In this document: piece after piece, positions 30,967 through 38,441 of the stretch
Position numbering within the stretch: position 1 is the stretch's first letter
Layout: each line of letters opens with the position of its first letter
NCBI GenBank assembly: GCA_035519535.1
Contig: DATIWF010000014.1
Coordinates: 1 to 64,000 of the forward strand
DNA: 64,000 nucleotides
Source of the DNA: DATEGZ01 sp035519535
Lineage (GTDB): Bacteria; Acidobacteriota; Vicinamibacteria; Vicinamibacterales; SCN-69-37
Direction of reading: 5' to 3'
The notes under the pieces: generated by a model
The model's database searches: none
What the model was told of the DNA's origin: nothing
The model's input: only the letters and a program-made list of their open reading frames with translations
Made by a program: the position numbers and the translations under genes

Positions 30967-33429
30967 ATGATGGGCGCGAAGTGGGCGTGTGTGATGGCGG
31001 TGGGGTTGGCTGTGGCGGTGACGGCCAGAGCCGCGGCGGATCGTGCGCCGCAGGCCCCGCAGACAACGAGCGGCAAAACGCAGGCGGCCACGGCCGCCGC
31101 GCCCGCCATGGATCCCGACACGCTGGTCCAGTCGGTGTGCGTTGACTGCCACTACGACCAGAACAAGAACAACACCGGCGGCCTCGAGTTCGAGACGTTC
31201 AAGATCGCGGACGTCGCGAAGTATCCGGAGGTCGGCGAGCGCATGGTGCGGAGGCTGCGCGCGGGGATGATGCCGCCGCCGCCGACGCCGCTGCCGGACC
31301 TCGCCAGCTACAACGGGCTCATCAACGCGCTCGAGACGCGGCTCGACGCCGCGGCGGCTGCCAAGCCGAACCCCGGCGGCCGGACGTTCCAGCGGCTCAA
31401 CCGCACGGAGTACGCGAGCGCCATCAAGGACCTGCTCGCGCTCGACGTGAATTCCGGCGACTGGCTGCCGCTCGACTCGATGAGCGCGAACTTCGACAAC
31501 ATCGCCGACGAGCAGATGATCTCGGCGACGCTCATCGAGGCGTACCTGAACGCGGCGGCGGAAATCAGCCGCATGGCCGTGGGCGATCGGACCGCGCCGT
31601 CGGTCGACCGCACCTACACGGCGTCCACCTACGAGTCGCAGCACCCCTGGGACCACCTCGACGGCGCGCCGTACGGCACGCGCGGCGGGATGGTCGTCAC
31701 GCATGTCTTCCCCGCCGACGGCGAGTACGTGTTCGTGCCCGAGTTCATCGGCGGCAACAACTCGCGCTTCGAGGACCTCGACATCTCGATCGACGGCGAG
31801 CGCGTCGCGCTCGTCCGCTACGAGACGCAGCCGTCGGGCAGCGCCGACGGACGCGGCGGCATCCCGATGCCGACCGATCCCGTGAAGGTGCGCGCCGGCG
31901 AGCATGTCGTCTCCGCCGCGTTCGTGCGCCGCTCGGAGGGGCCGTACGAAGATCTGATCCGGCCGCACGACTGGTCGTTCGCGGGCGGCGGGTCGGGCGG
32001 CACGGGCATCACGACGCTGCCCCATCTGCGCCAGCTCTCCATCCGCGGGCCGAAGAACATCACCGGCGTCTCCGACAATCCCAGCCGCCAGAAGATCTTC
32101 ACCTGCCGGCCGACCACCCAGGCCGACGAGCGCACGTGCGCGCGCTCGATCGTGACGAAGCTGGGCACGACGGCGTACCGGCGCCCGATCAACCCGGCCG
32201 AGACCGACGCGCTGATGAAGTTCTACGACTCGGGCGCCGCCAAGGGCGGGTTCGAGAACGGCGTGCGGACGTCGCTCGAAGCGCTGCTCGCCAGCCCGCG
32301 CTTCATCTTCCGCCTCGAGGATCAGCCGGCGAACGTGCACCCGGGCGACGTGTTCAAGATCAGCGACTACGACCTCGCGTCGCGACTGTCGTTCTTCCTG
32401 TGGGGCACGCCGCCCGATCAGGAGCTGCTGACGCTCGCCGGCAAGGGTCAGCTGTCTGTGCCGGCCACGCTCGAGCAGCAGGCGAAGCGCATGCTCGCCG
32501 ATCCGCGGTCGGCCGCGCTCGGCACCCGGTTCGCCGCGCAGTGGCTGCGGCTCCAGGATCTGGACAAGAACCATCCCGACCCGAACTACTACCCGAACTT
32601 CACCGACGAGCTCGCCCAGGACATGAAGACGGAGACCATCACCTTCTTCAACGAGCTCGTGCGCCAGGACAAGAGCGCGCTCGACCTCTACCGGGCCGAC
32701 TACAGCTACATGAACGAGGACCTGGCGCGGCACTACGGGATCGCGGGCATCGCCGGCGAGGAATTCCGCAAGGTCAGCTATCCGGACAGCACGCGCCGCG
32801 GCCTGCTCGGTCAGGGCTCGGTCCTGGTGCAGACGTCGCTCGCCAACCGGACGTCGCCGGTGCTGCGGGGCAAGTGGGTGATGGAGGTGCTGCTCGGCAC
32901 GCCGCCCCCGCCGCCGCCGGCCAACGTGCCGCCGCTCGACAGCACGTCGGAGTCGAAGAACGGCCGGACGCTGACGACCCGGGAGCGCATGGAGATGCAC
33001 CGGGCGAACCCGACCTGCGCCTCCTGCCACCGGTTCATGGACCCGATTGGGCTTGCGCTCGATAACTTCGATGTGACCGGCAAGTGGCGCCTGCACGAGA
33101 ACGGCAGCCCGCTCGACACGCACGGGACGTTCTACGACGGGTCGCCCGTGTCGTCGCCGGCCGAGCTCTCGGCGCTCCTCCTGAAGCGCCCGGCGCCGCT
33201 CGTGCGGACGCTGACGGAAAATCTCATGGCGTTCGCGTTGGGCCGGCGCGTCGAGTACTTCGATCAGCCGACCGTCCGCGCGATTGCCGCGGCCGCGGAA
33301 AAGAACGACTACCACATGTCTTCGTTCATCCTGGGCGTCGTCAAGAGCGACGCATTTCGCATGAAGCGCGCGGAACCCGTCACGGCACCCGCCGGGAAGT
33401 CCGCAGGCGGCCAAGACCGCCACAACTGA
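30967..33429 (+). CDS. DUF1592-family protein with two haem c motifs (Planctomycete-type)
   Basis: 820 residues from ATG 30967 (a second ATG follows one codon later). Signal peptide about 1-23. N-terminal cytochrome-c-like motif CVDCH (C58/C61/H62), then the chain of domains first named in Planctomycetes: DUF1587 (RTFQRLNRTEYASAIKDLL, about 135-200), a beta-rich carbohydrate-binding-like domain (215-340), DUF1595 (YRRPINPAETDALM, about 395), DUF1592 (ASRLSFFLWGTPPDQELL), DUF1588 with a second haem motif CASCH (about residue 683) and DUF1585 at the end. Likely a periplasmic di-haem oxidoreductase for an unknown substrate. It is 18 bases upstream of the DUF1552 gene, its usual partner. Confidence 0.9.
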   Translation: MMGAKWACVMAVGLAVAVTARAAADRAPQAPQTTSGKTQAATAAAPAMDPDTLVQSVCVDCHYDQNKNNTGGLEFETFKIADVAKYPEVGERMVRRLRAGMMPPPPTPLPDLASYNGLINALETRLDAAAAAKPNPGGRTFQRLNRTEYASAIKDLLALDVNSGDWLPLDSMSANFDNIADEQMISATLIEAYLNAAAEISRMAVGDRTAPSVDRTYTASTYESQHPWDHLDGAPYGTRGGMVVTHVFPADGEYVFVPEFIGGNNSRFEDLDISIDGERVALVRYETQPSGSADGRGGIPMPTDPVKVRAGEHVVSAAFVRRSEGPYEDLIRPHDWSFAGGGSGGTGITTLPHLRQLSIRGPKNITGVSDNPSRQKIFTCRPTTQADERTCARSIVTKLGTTAYRRPINPAETDALMKFYDSGAAKGGFENGVRTSLEALLASPRFIFRLEDQPANVHPGDVFKISDYDLASRLSFFLWGTPPDQELLTLAGKGQLSVPATLEQQAKRMLADPRSAALGTRFAAQWLRLQDLDKNHPDPNYYPNFTDELAQDMKTETITFFNELVRQDKSALDLYRADYSYMNEDLARHYGIAGIAGEEFRKVSYPDSTRRGLLGQGSVLVQTSLANRTSPVLRGKWVMEVLLGTPPPPPPANVPPLDSTSESKNGRTLTTRERMEMHRANPTCASCHRFMDPIGLALDNFDVTGKWRLHENGSPLDTHGTFYDGSPVSSPAELSALLLKRPAPLVRTLTENLMAFALGRRVEYFDQPTVRAIAAAAEKNDYHMSSFILGVVKSDAFRMKRAEPVTAPAGKSAGGQDRHN

Positions 33430-33447
33430 GCTGAGGAGATCACGCCG

Positions 33448-34833
33448 ATGCCGTTCCTGACTGGCACTCATATTCCTCGTCGCACCTTCCTGCAGGGGAT
33501 GGGCGTCACCGTGGCGCTGCCGTTCCTCGACGCCATGGTGCCCGCCGGACTGGGCCGCAGCACGAAGGCCGAGCCGTCCGCGACCCGCCTCGTGTGCATC
33601 GAGGAGGTGCACGGCCAGGCCGGCTGCACCAAGATCGGCGAGGCGAAGTTCCTCTTCGCGCCGGAGACGACCGGGCGGGACTTCAAGCTGGTGCCCGACA
33701 ACCCGTTCAGCACCGTCGACGCGTACCGCGAGTACATGACGATGGTCAGCAACACCGACGTGCGCATGGCGGAGGCGTTCACGGCGCCGGAGATCGGCGG
33801 CGACCACTTCCGCTCGAGCGCGGTGTTCCTGACGCAGTCGCACCCGAAGCAGACGCAGGGCTCCGACATCTGGGCCGGCACGTCGCTCGACCAGATGTAC
33901 GCGAAGCGGTTCGGTCAGACGACGCCGATGCCGTCGATGCAGTTCTGCATCGAGAACCTCGACCAGGCGGGCGGCTGCACCTACAACTACTCGTGCGCCT
34001 ACACGGACTCGATCAGCTGGGCGTCGCCGAACGAGCCGCTGCCGATGATCCGCGATCCGCGCGTGGCGTTCGACATGCTGTTCGGCGCGGGCGGCACGCC
34101 CGAGGCGCGCGCCGCGCGGCTGCAGACGCGCCGCGGCATCCTCGACTGGATCAACGCCGAGGTGAAGAGCATCAGCACCGGGCTCGGCCCGACCGACCGC
34201 GCGCGCCTGGACCGGTACCTCACGGACATCCAGGAGCTCGAGCGGCGCATCAAGATGATCGAGGCGCGCAACACGAGCGGCGAATCGCGCGAGCTGCCCG
34301 ACGCGCCGGCGGGCGTGCCCGACTCCTTCTCCGAGCACATGCGGCTGATGTTCGACCTGCAGGTGCTGGCGCTCCAGGCCGACATGACGCGCGTCATCGC
34401 GTTCAAGACCGGCCGCGACGCGCAGAACCGCGTGTTCCCGGAGAGCGGCTCGAGTCAGCCGTTCCACCCGGCGTCGCACCACGGCGATACCGAGCCGCGC
34501 ATCATGGAGTTCAACAAGATCTGCCATTACCGCGTCAGCCAGATGGCGTACTTCCTCGACAAGATGAAGAACACCATGGACGGCGAGCAGTCGCTGCTCG
34601 ACAAGACGATGATCATCTGGGGCTCGCCGATGGCCAACTCGAACGTCCACAACCATCGCCGCTGCCCGCTCGTGCTGTTCGGCCACGCCAACGGCCAGCT
34701 GAAGGGCGGCGTGCACCTCAAGGCGGCCGACGACACGCCGATGGCGAACGTGATGCTCACGCTGATGCACCGGCTGGGCATGGACGACATCAAGACGTTC
34801 GGCGACAGCACGGGCGAGTTCTCACTCGCCTAA
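33448..34833 (+). CDS. DUF1552 protein, Tat-exported
   Basis: 461 residues. The N-terminus PRRTFLQGMGVTVALPFLDA is a twin-arginine signal, so the protein is exported folded, which suggests a bound cofactor or metal. The body is the DUF1552 fold (alkaline-phosphatase-superfamily-like, related to DUF1501), with GTSLDQMYAKRFGQ, SISWASPNEPLP and, near the end, LLDKTMIIWGSPMANSNVHN and a histidine cluster (HNHRR, HPASHHGD) that could ligate metal. Always found beside DUF1592-type genes; the pair is thought to act together in periplasmic degradation. GAGGAG precedes the ATG. Confidence 0.9.
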   Translation: MPFLTGTHIPRRTFLQGMGVTVALPFLDAMVPAGLGRSTKAEPSATRLVCIEEVHGQAGCTKIGEAKFLFAPETTGRDFKLVPDNPFSTVDAYREYMTMVSNTDVRMAEAFTAPEIGGDHFRSSAVFLTQSHPKQTQGSDIWAGTSLDQMYAKRFGQTTPMPSMQFCIENLDQAGGCTYNYSCAYTDSISWASPNEPLPMIRDPRVAFDMLFGAGGTPEARAARLQTRRGILDWINAEVKSISTGLGPTDRARLDRYLTDIQELERRIKMIEARNTSGESRELPDAPAGVPDSFSEHMRLMFDLQVLALQADMTRVIAFKTGRDAQNRVFPESGSSQPFHPASHHGDTEPRIMEFNKICHYRVSQMAYFLDKMKNTMDGEQSLLDKTMIIWGSPMANSNVHNHRRCPLVLFGHANGQLKGGVHLKAADDTPMANVMLTLMHRLGMDDIKTFGDSTGEFSLA

Positions 34834-34847
34834 TCACGGAGAGGCGT

Positions 34848-36911
34848 ATGACGAAGGTTCGCCGGGTCGGTCTGTATCTTCTCAGCGCGTGGGTCGTGGC
34901 GGTCGCGGGGACGTCCGCGCAGGGCCCCGTCGCGTCGCCGGTGGCGGACGCCGCGAGCCATGGCGATCTCAACGCCGTGCGCGCGCTGCTGAAGCAGGGC
35001 GCCGACGTCAACACGCCGCGTCCGGACGGCATGACGGCGCTCCACTGGGCCGCCGAGCGCGGCGACGCCGCGATGGCCGAGATGCTGCTCTACGCCGGCG
35101 CGAACGTCACGGCCGGCACGCGCATCGGTCAGTACACGCCGCTCCACCTCGCCAGCCGGAACGGCAGCACCGCGGTCATCCGCGCGTTGCTCGCCGCCGG
35201 GGCGAGCCCGGACGTGCGCACATCGACGAGCGGCGTGACGCCGCTGCACCTGGCCGCGGAATCGGGCAGCGTCGGCGCCGTGACCGCGCTCATCGAGAAA
35301 GGCGCGGACGTGAACGCGAAGGAATCCGAGTGGGATCAGACGCCGCTCATCTTCGCGACCGAGTCGAACCGCACCGACGTCATCAAGGTGCTGATCCAGC
35401 ACGGCGCGAAAGTCGACGCGCGAACGAAGTCCGTCGACCTTCAGAAACAGAGCGCCGCCGATCGGCAGGCGGCCGCCCTCCAGCGCCAGATCCTCGCGGC
35501 GTCGGTGCCGAAGGGCCAGACGCCCACGCCGACGCAGATGCAGACGGCGATCGAGGCGATGCGTGAGTTCTACACGACCGGCAAGGCGCCCGAGCCCACG
35601 GCGGCGGCGGGCGCGGGCGCCGGCGGCGGCCGAGGCGGCCGTGGCGCCGGCGGAGCGGGCGCGGCCCCGACCGCCGCGCCGGTGATGGACCCGAATACGC
35701 TGGGCTCGGCCGGGCTCGATCAGACGCCGGCCGCGGGCCAGGGCGGCGCCCAGGCCGCAATCGACCGGCTCAATCAGGACGGGCCGGCGCCGCAGATCTC
35801 CGCGAAGGGCGGATTGACGGCGCTGCACCACGCCGTGCGTCAGGGCTATGTCGAGTCCACGCGCGTGCTGCTCGACGCCGGCGCGGACGTCAACGAGAAG
35901 ACGGGCGACGGCCACACGCCGCTCCTCGTCGCGCTCATCAACGGCCAGTTCGACGTCGCGATGGAGCTCATCAACCGCGGCGCCGACGTGAACATCGCCT
36001 CCGACAGCCACGGTGTGACGCCGCTCTGGGCGGCCGTCAACGCGATGTGGCAGCCGCGCACGCGCTTCCCGCAGCCGCAGGAGATGGAGCGGCAGCAGGC
36101 GACCTACCTCGACGTCATGAAGGCGCTGCTCGATAAGGGCGCGGACGTCAACGCGCGCATCCGCGTGCATCCCTGGTACATGGTCTACACCGACTGCGGC
36201 AACGCGAACTGCGGTCTGACGAACGCCGCGGGCTCCACGGCGTTCTGGCGCGCGGCGTACGCGACCGACGTCGACGCGATGCGCCTGCTCGTGAAGTACG
36301 GCGCCGACCCGAACATCCCGACGCTCAATGCCGCACGCGGCGGCGGGCGCGGATTCGGCGGCGGTGCGGGTGGACGCGGCGGCGGTGGTGGCGGCGCAGC
36401 GGCAGCTGGACGCGGCGGCGGCGCAGGCGGCCGTGGCGCGGGCCCGGTGACCGACGGCGCGGTGCCGCCCGATCAGGCGCCGCTCCCGGCCGGCGGCGAT
36501 CAGTCCGGTCTGCCTCCGGTGCCGGCGGGCGGCCCGGGCACGTGGCCGATCGACGCGGCGTCGGGCTCCGAGTACGGCGAGGGCTTCGCGGGCAACGCGC
36601 ACCGGCACGCGCCGGACGCGTGGGTCGCCGCGGTCAAGTATCTCGTCGAGGAGCTGGGCGCGGACGTCAACGCGCGCGACGCGCAGGGCTACACGCCGCT
36701 CCACAACGCGGCGGCGCGCGGCGACAACGATCTCATCAAGTACCTGGTGTCCAAGGGCGCCGACGTCAAGGCCGTCAGCCGCCGCGGTCAGACGACGGCC
36801 GACATGGCGAACGGGCCGGTCTCACGCATCTCGCCGTACCCGGACACGATTGCGCTGCTCGAGAGCCTGGGATCGAAGAACAACCATCGGTGCCAGTCGT
36901 GCGTGCCGTAG
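34848..36911 (+). CDS. Secreted ankyrin-repeat protein with Gly/Arg-rich insertions
   Basis: 687 residues from ATG 34848 (GGAGAGG upstream), 14 bases after the DUF1552 stop; third gene of that operon. Signal peptide about 1-25. Ankyrin units are clear at 33-190 (DGMTALHWAAERGDAAMAEM; YTPLHLASRNGSTAVIRALL; VTPLHLAAESGSVGAVTALI; QTPLIFATESNRTDVIKVLI), 320-440 and again near the C-terminus (YTPLHNAAARGDNDLIKYLV). Between them lie two Gly/Arg-rich low-complexity linkers (about 245-275 and 495-530). A short insert holds CGNANCG, and the last residues are NNHRCQSCVP, a CxxC without haem histidine. Probable scaffold for the DUF1592/1552 pair. Confidence 0.88.
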   Translation: MTKVRRVGLYLLSAWVVAVAGTSAQGPVASPVADAASHGDLNAVRALLKQGADVNTPRPDGMTALHWAAERGDAAMAEMLLYAGANVTAGTRIGQYTPLHLASRNGSTAVIRALLAAGASPDVRTSTSGVTPLHLAAESGSVGAVTALIEKGADVNAKESEWDQTPLIFATESNRTDVIKVLIQHGAKVDARTKSVDLQKQSAADRQAAALQRQILAASVPKGQTPTPTQMQTAIEAMREFYTTGKAPEPTAAAGAGAGGGRGGRGAGGAGAAPTAAPVMDPNTLGSAGLDQTPAAGQGGAQAAIDRLNQDGPAPQISAKGGLTALHHAVRQGYVESTRVLLDAGADVNEKTGDGHTPLLVALINGQFDVAMELINRGADVNIASDSHGVTPLWAAVNAMWQPRTRFPQPQEMERQQATYLDVMKALLDKGADVNARIRVHPWYMVYTDCGNANCGLTNAAGSTAFWRAAYATDVDAMRLLVKYGADPNIPTLNAARGGGRGFGGGAGGRGGGGGGAAAAGRGGGAGGRGAGPVTDGAVPPDQAPLPAGGDQSGLPPVPAGGPGTWPIDAASGSEYGEGFAGNAHRHAPDAWVAAVKYLVEELGADVNARDAQGYTPLHNAAARGDNDLIKYLVSKGADVKAVSRRGQTTADMANGPVSRISPYPDTIALLESLGSKNNHRCQSCVP

Positions 36912-36932
36912 CGGGCGCTGGCGCTCGTCAAG

Positions 36933-36946
36933 TTGGAAGTTAGAAG
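36933..36946 (+). repeat. Heptanucleotide repeat (TTRGAAG)x2
   Basis: TTGGAAG and TTAGAAG in tandem, preceded by TCAAG. On the minus strand this reads CTTCTAA-CTTCCAA-CTTGA, the same style as the degenerate heptads at 5858-5891. It lies between two convergent genes. Confidence 0.4.
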
Positions 36947-36948
36947 CC

Positions 36949-37803
36949 TCATCCCTTGACGCGATACGTCCCGTCGTCCATCCGCTCCCGGTGCGCCGTG
37001 TGGCACTGGCCGCAGAGCCCGTTCAGCGTCGTCGCGGCCGCCTTCGCGTCGTCCCACTTGCCGGCGGTGGCGGCCATGCCGATGGTGTCGGTGAGCTTCT
37101 GCGCCTCGGTGGCCCAGCCGATGGCGTCGGCCGTGTTGCGCTTCGTGAAGAACGTCTGCACCTCGCCGAAGTAGCCCTTCAGTTCCTTCGCCTTTTCCAG
37201 CGCCGTGTTCGTCGTGGAGGAATCGAGGCTCTGGCGCAGCGCCGTGAAGCCGGGGCTCACCTGCTTCATCAGCTTGTCGAGCGCCTCCTCTTCGGGCGTG
37301 GGCGGCACGATCGGCTTCTTCGCGAGATCGGTGTTGGCGGCGTTGATGACCGCCGTCGCGAAGACGGCCGGCTGGCCCTTGTACTTCTCGATGACGTCAG
37401 GCGGCAGATCGAGGGTGTAGCCCCGCAACCGCCGCGCGACTTCCGCCGGGTCGAAGCGCACGGCCTCGCCCACGACGGTGACGTACGCGTTCGTCTCCGG
37501 CGCCGTCTGGAGGTTGGGTGCGATCACGAGCAGGTCTTTCTGCATCGGCGTCTTCCCCTGGACCACCGTGAACGTCGTGCGCGTGAGGGTCTGTTCGACC
37601 GTGCCCAGGAGCGACACCTGCTGACCGACGTACAGCTCGGGATGCGAGACCAGCGAGCTGGCGGTCGTCGGCACGATGGGCGGCCCGGCCGCGCCGCCGC
37701 CCCCGCCGCGCTGGGCGCGCGCGACAACGGACGCAACCAGCACGCACGCCGCGACGCCGAGGACGACGCCGACTCCCCGATTGGTGGTTCGTGAACTCGA
37801 CAT
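36949..37803 (-). CDS. Secreted cytochrome c'-like protein with N-terminal OB-like domain
   Basis: 284 residues from ATG 37803 (GGAGG 7 bases upstream). Signal peptide about 1-32. After a Gly-rich spacer, a strand-rich domain (SSLVSHPELYVGQQVSLLGT to about residue 115) looks like an OB-fold. The second half is helical (about 165-284) and ends with the haem motif CGQCHTAHRERMDDG; a CxxCH close to the C-terminus of a four-helix bundle is characteristic of cytochrome c'. Such proteins bind NO or carry electrons. It is convergent with the DUF1592 operon, which also carries c-type haem motifs, so a functional link is plausible. Confidence 0.83.
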   Translation of the reverse strand: MSSSRTTNRGVGVVLGVAACVLVASVVARAQRGGGGGAAGPPIVPTTASSLVSHPELYVGQQVSLLGTVEQTLTRTTFTVVQGKTPMQKDLLVIAPNLQTAPETNAYVTVVGEAVRFDPAEVARRLRGYTLDLPPDVIEKYKGQPAVFATAVINAANTDLAKKPIVPPTPEEEALDKLMKQVSPGFTALRQSLDSSTTNTALEKAKELKGYFGEVQTFFTKRNTADAIGWATEAQKLTDTIGMAATAGKWDDAKAAATTLNGLCGQCHTAHRERMDDGTYRVKG

Positions 37804-37822
37804 GGTCAACCTCCGGAATGCG

Positions 37823-38260
37823 CTACTTGCCGGTCGCCTTGAGCGTCAGCGCGATCTTCCGCACGTCATCGGCCGTCCCGCTCTGATACGTGACCTCCGC
37901 AATGCAGTACTTGCCGGCCGCGCCCGGAATCGCCCGATAGACGTCCGGCGTCCCGGTGACGGATTTCCCCTGCATCTCGAACTCGGTCGCGGAGTCCTTC
38001 GTGACTTTGCTTTCCTTGTACACGGTCTGGGCGGTCTTCTTGAGCTCGTCGAACGAATCGATCATCTTGGGAGAGCTGACCACGATCGTGAGGCTCTTGT
38101 CGGCGGAGTTGGCCGTGCTTGGCAGCGAGCCGGCGATCCAGCTGGCCGGCACCGTAGCCTGGCACGCGCCGTCGGACGACTTCACCACCTTGCCGGCTTG
38201 CGCGGCCACGACCGCGGCCGCCACCACAACTAACCCTGCCATCCAAGCTGTCCGTCTCAT
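37823..38260 (-). CDS. Small secreted hypothetical protein
   Basis: 145 residues from ATG 38260 (AGAGGA upstream). Signal peptide about 1-20 (MAGLVVVAAAVVAAQA). The mature protein (KVVKSSDGACQATVPASWIA, then SADKSLTIVVSSPKMIDSFD, TEFEMQGKSV, TYQSGTADDVRKIALTLKATG) resembles the PsbP/Mog1-like alpha-beta-alpha sandwich used by small secreted lipoprotein-like proteins, but no family is certain. Two cysteines could form a disulfide. It lies 19 bases upstream of the cytochrome c'-like gene on the same strand, so the two are probably one transcript. Confidence 0.75.
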   Translation of the reverse strand: MRRTAWMAGLVVVAAAVVAAQAGKVVKSSDGACQATVPASWIAGSLPSTANSADKSLTIVVSSPKMIDSFDELKKTAQTVYKESKVTKDSATEFEMQGKSVTGTPDVYRAIPGAAGKYCIAEVTYQSGTADDVRKIALTLKATGK

Positions 38261-38424
38261 CCCGATGTGTCCTCTTGCGGGCAATTGTAGAGCAGAACCC
38301 TGCTTGACCCGCCACTCAATGAGCCCGAGCTTCCGCCAGTCGGTGTCCCGGGCCAGGGGCACGCAACGATAAGCGGAAGACGGCGCGCCCGCATGATCGA
38401 CCTCCTCCGAACAGGGCCCTACGC

Positions 38425-38430
38425 TACCAT
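38425..38430 (+). promoter_or_regulatory. -10-like box TACCAT just before the ADOP gene start
   Basis: TACCAT ends 11 bases before ATG 38442; no Shine-Dalgarno between. Part of the leaderless pattern. Confidence 0.35.
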
Positions 38431-38441
38431 GGCGTCAGCCC

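Noticed and set aside
30958..34770. A 1270-codon open frame on the minus strand
   Set aside because: It is antisense to the well-supported DUF1592 and DUF1552 genes and reads as Arg/His/Ala-rich low-complexity sequence, the usual shadow of GC-rich coding DNA.
35600..36450. Gly/Arg-rich tandem coding repeat as a DNA repeat element
   Set aside because: It stays in frame with the ankyrin protein and the units are irregular, so it is protein low complexity, not a separate repeat family.
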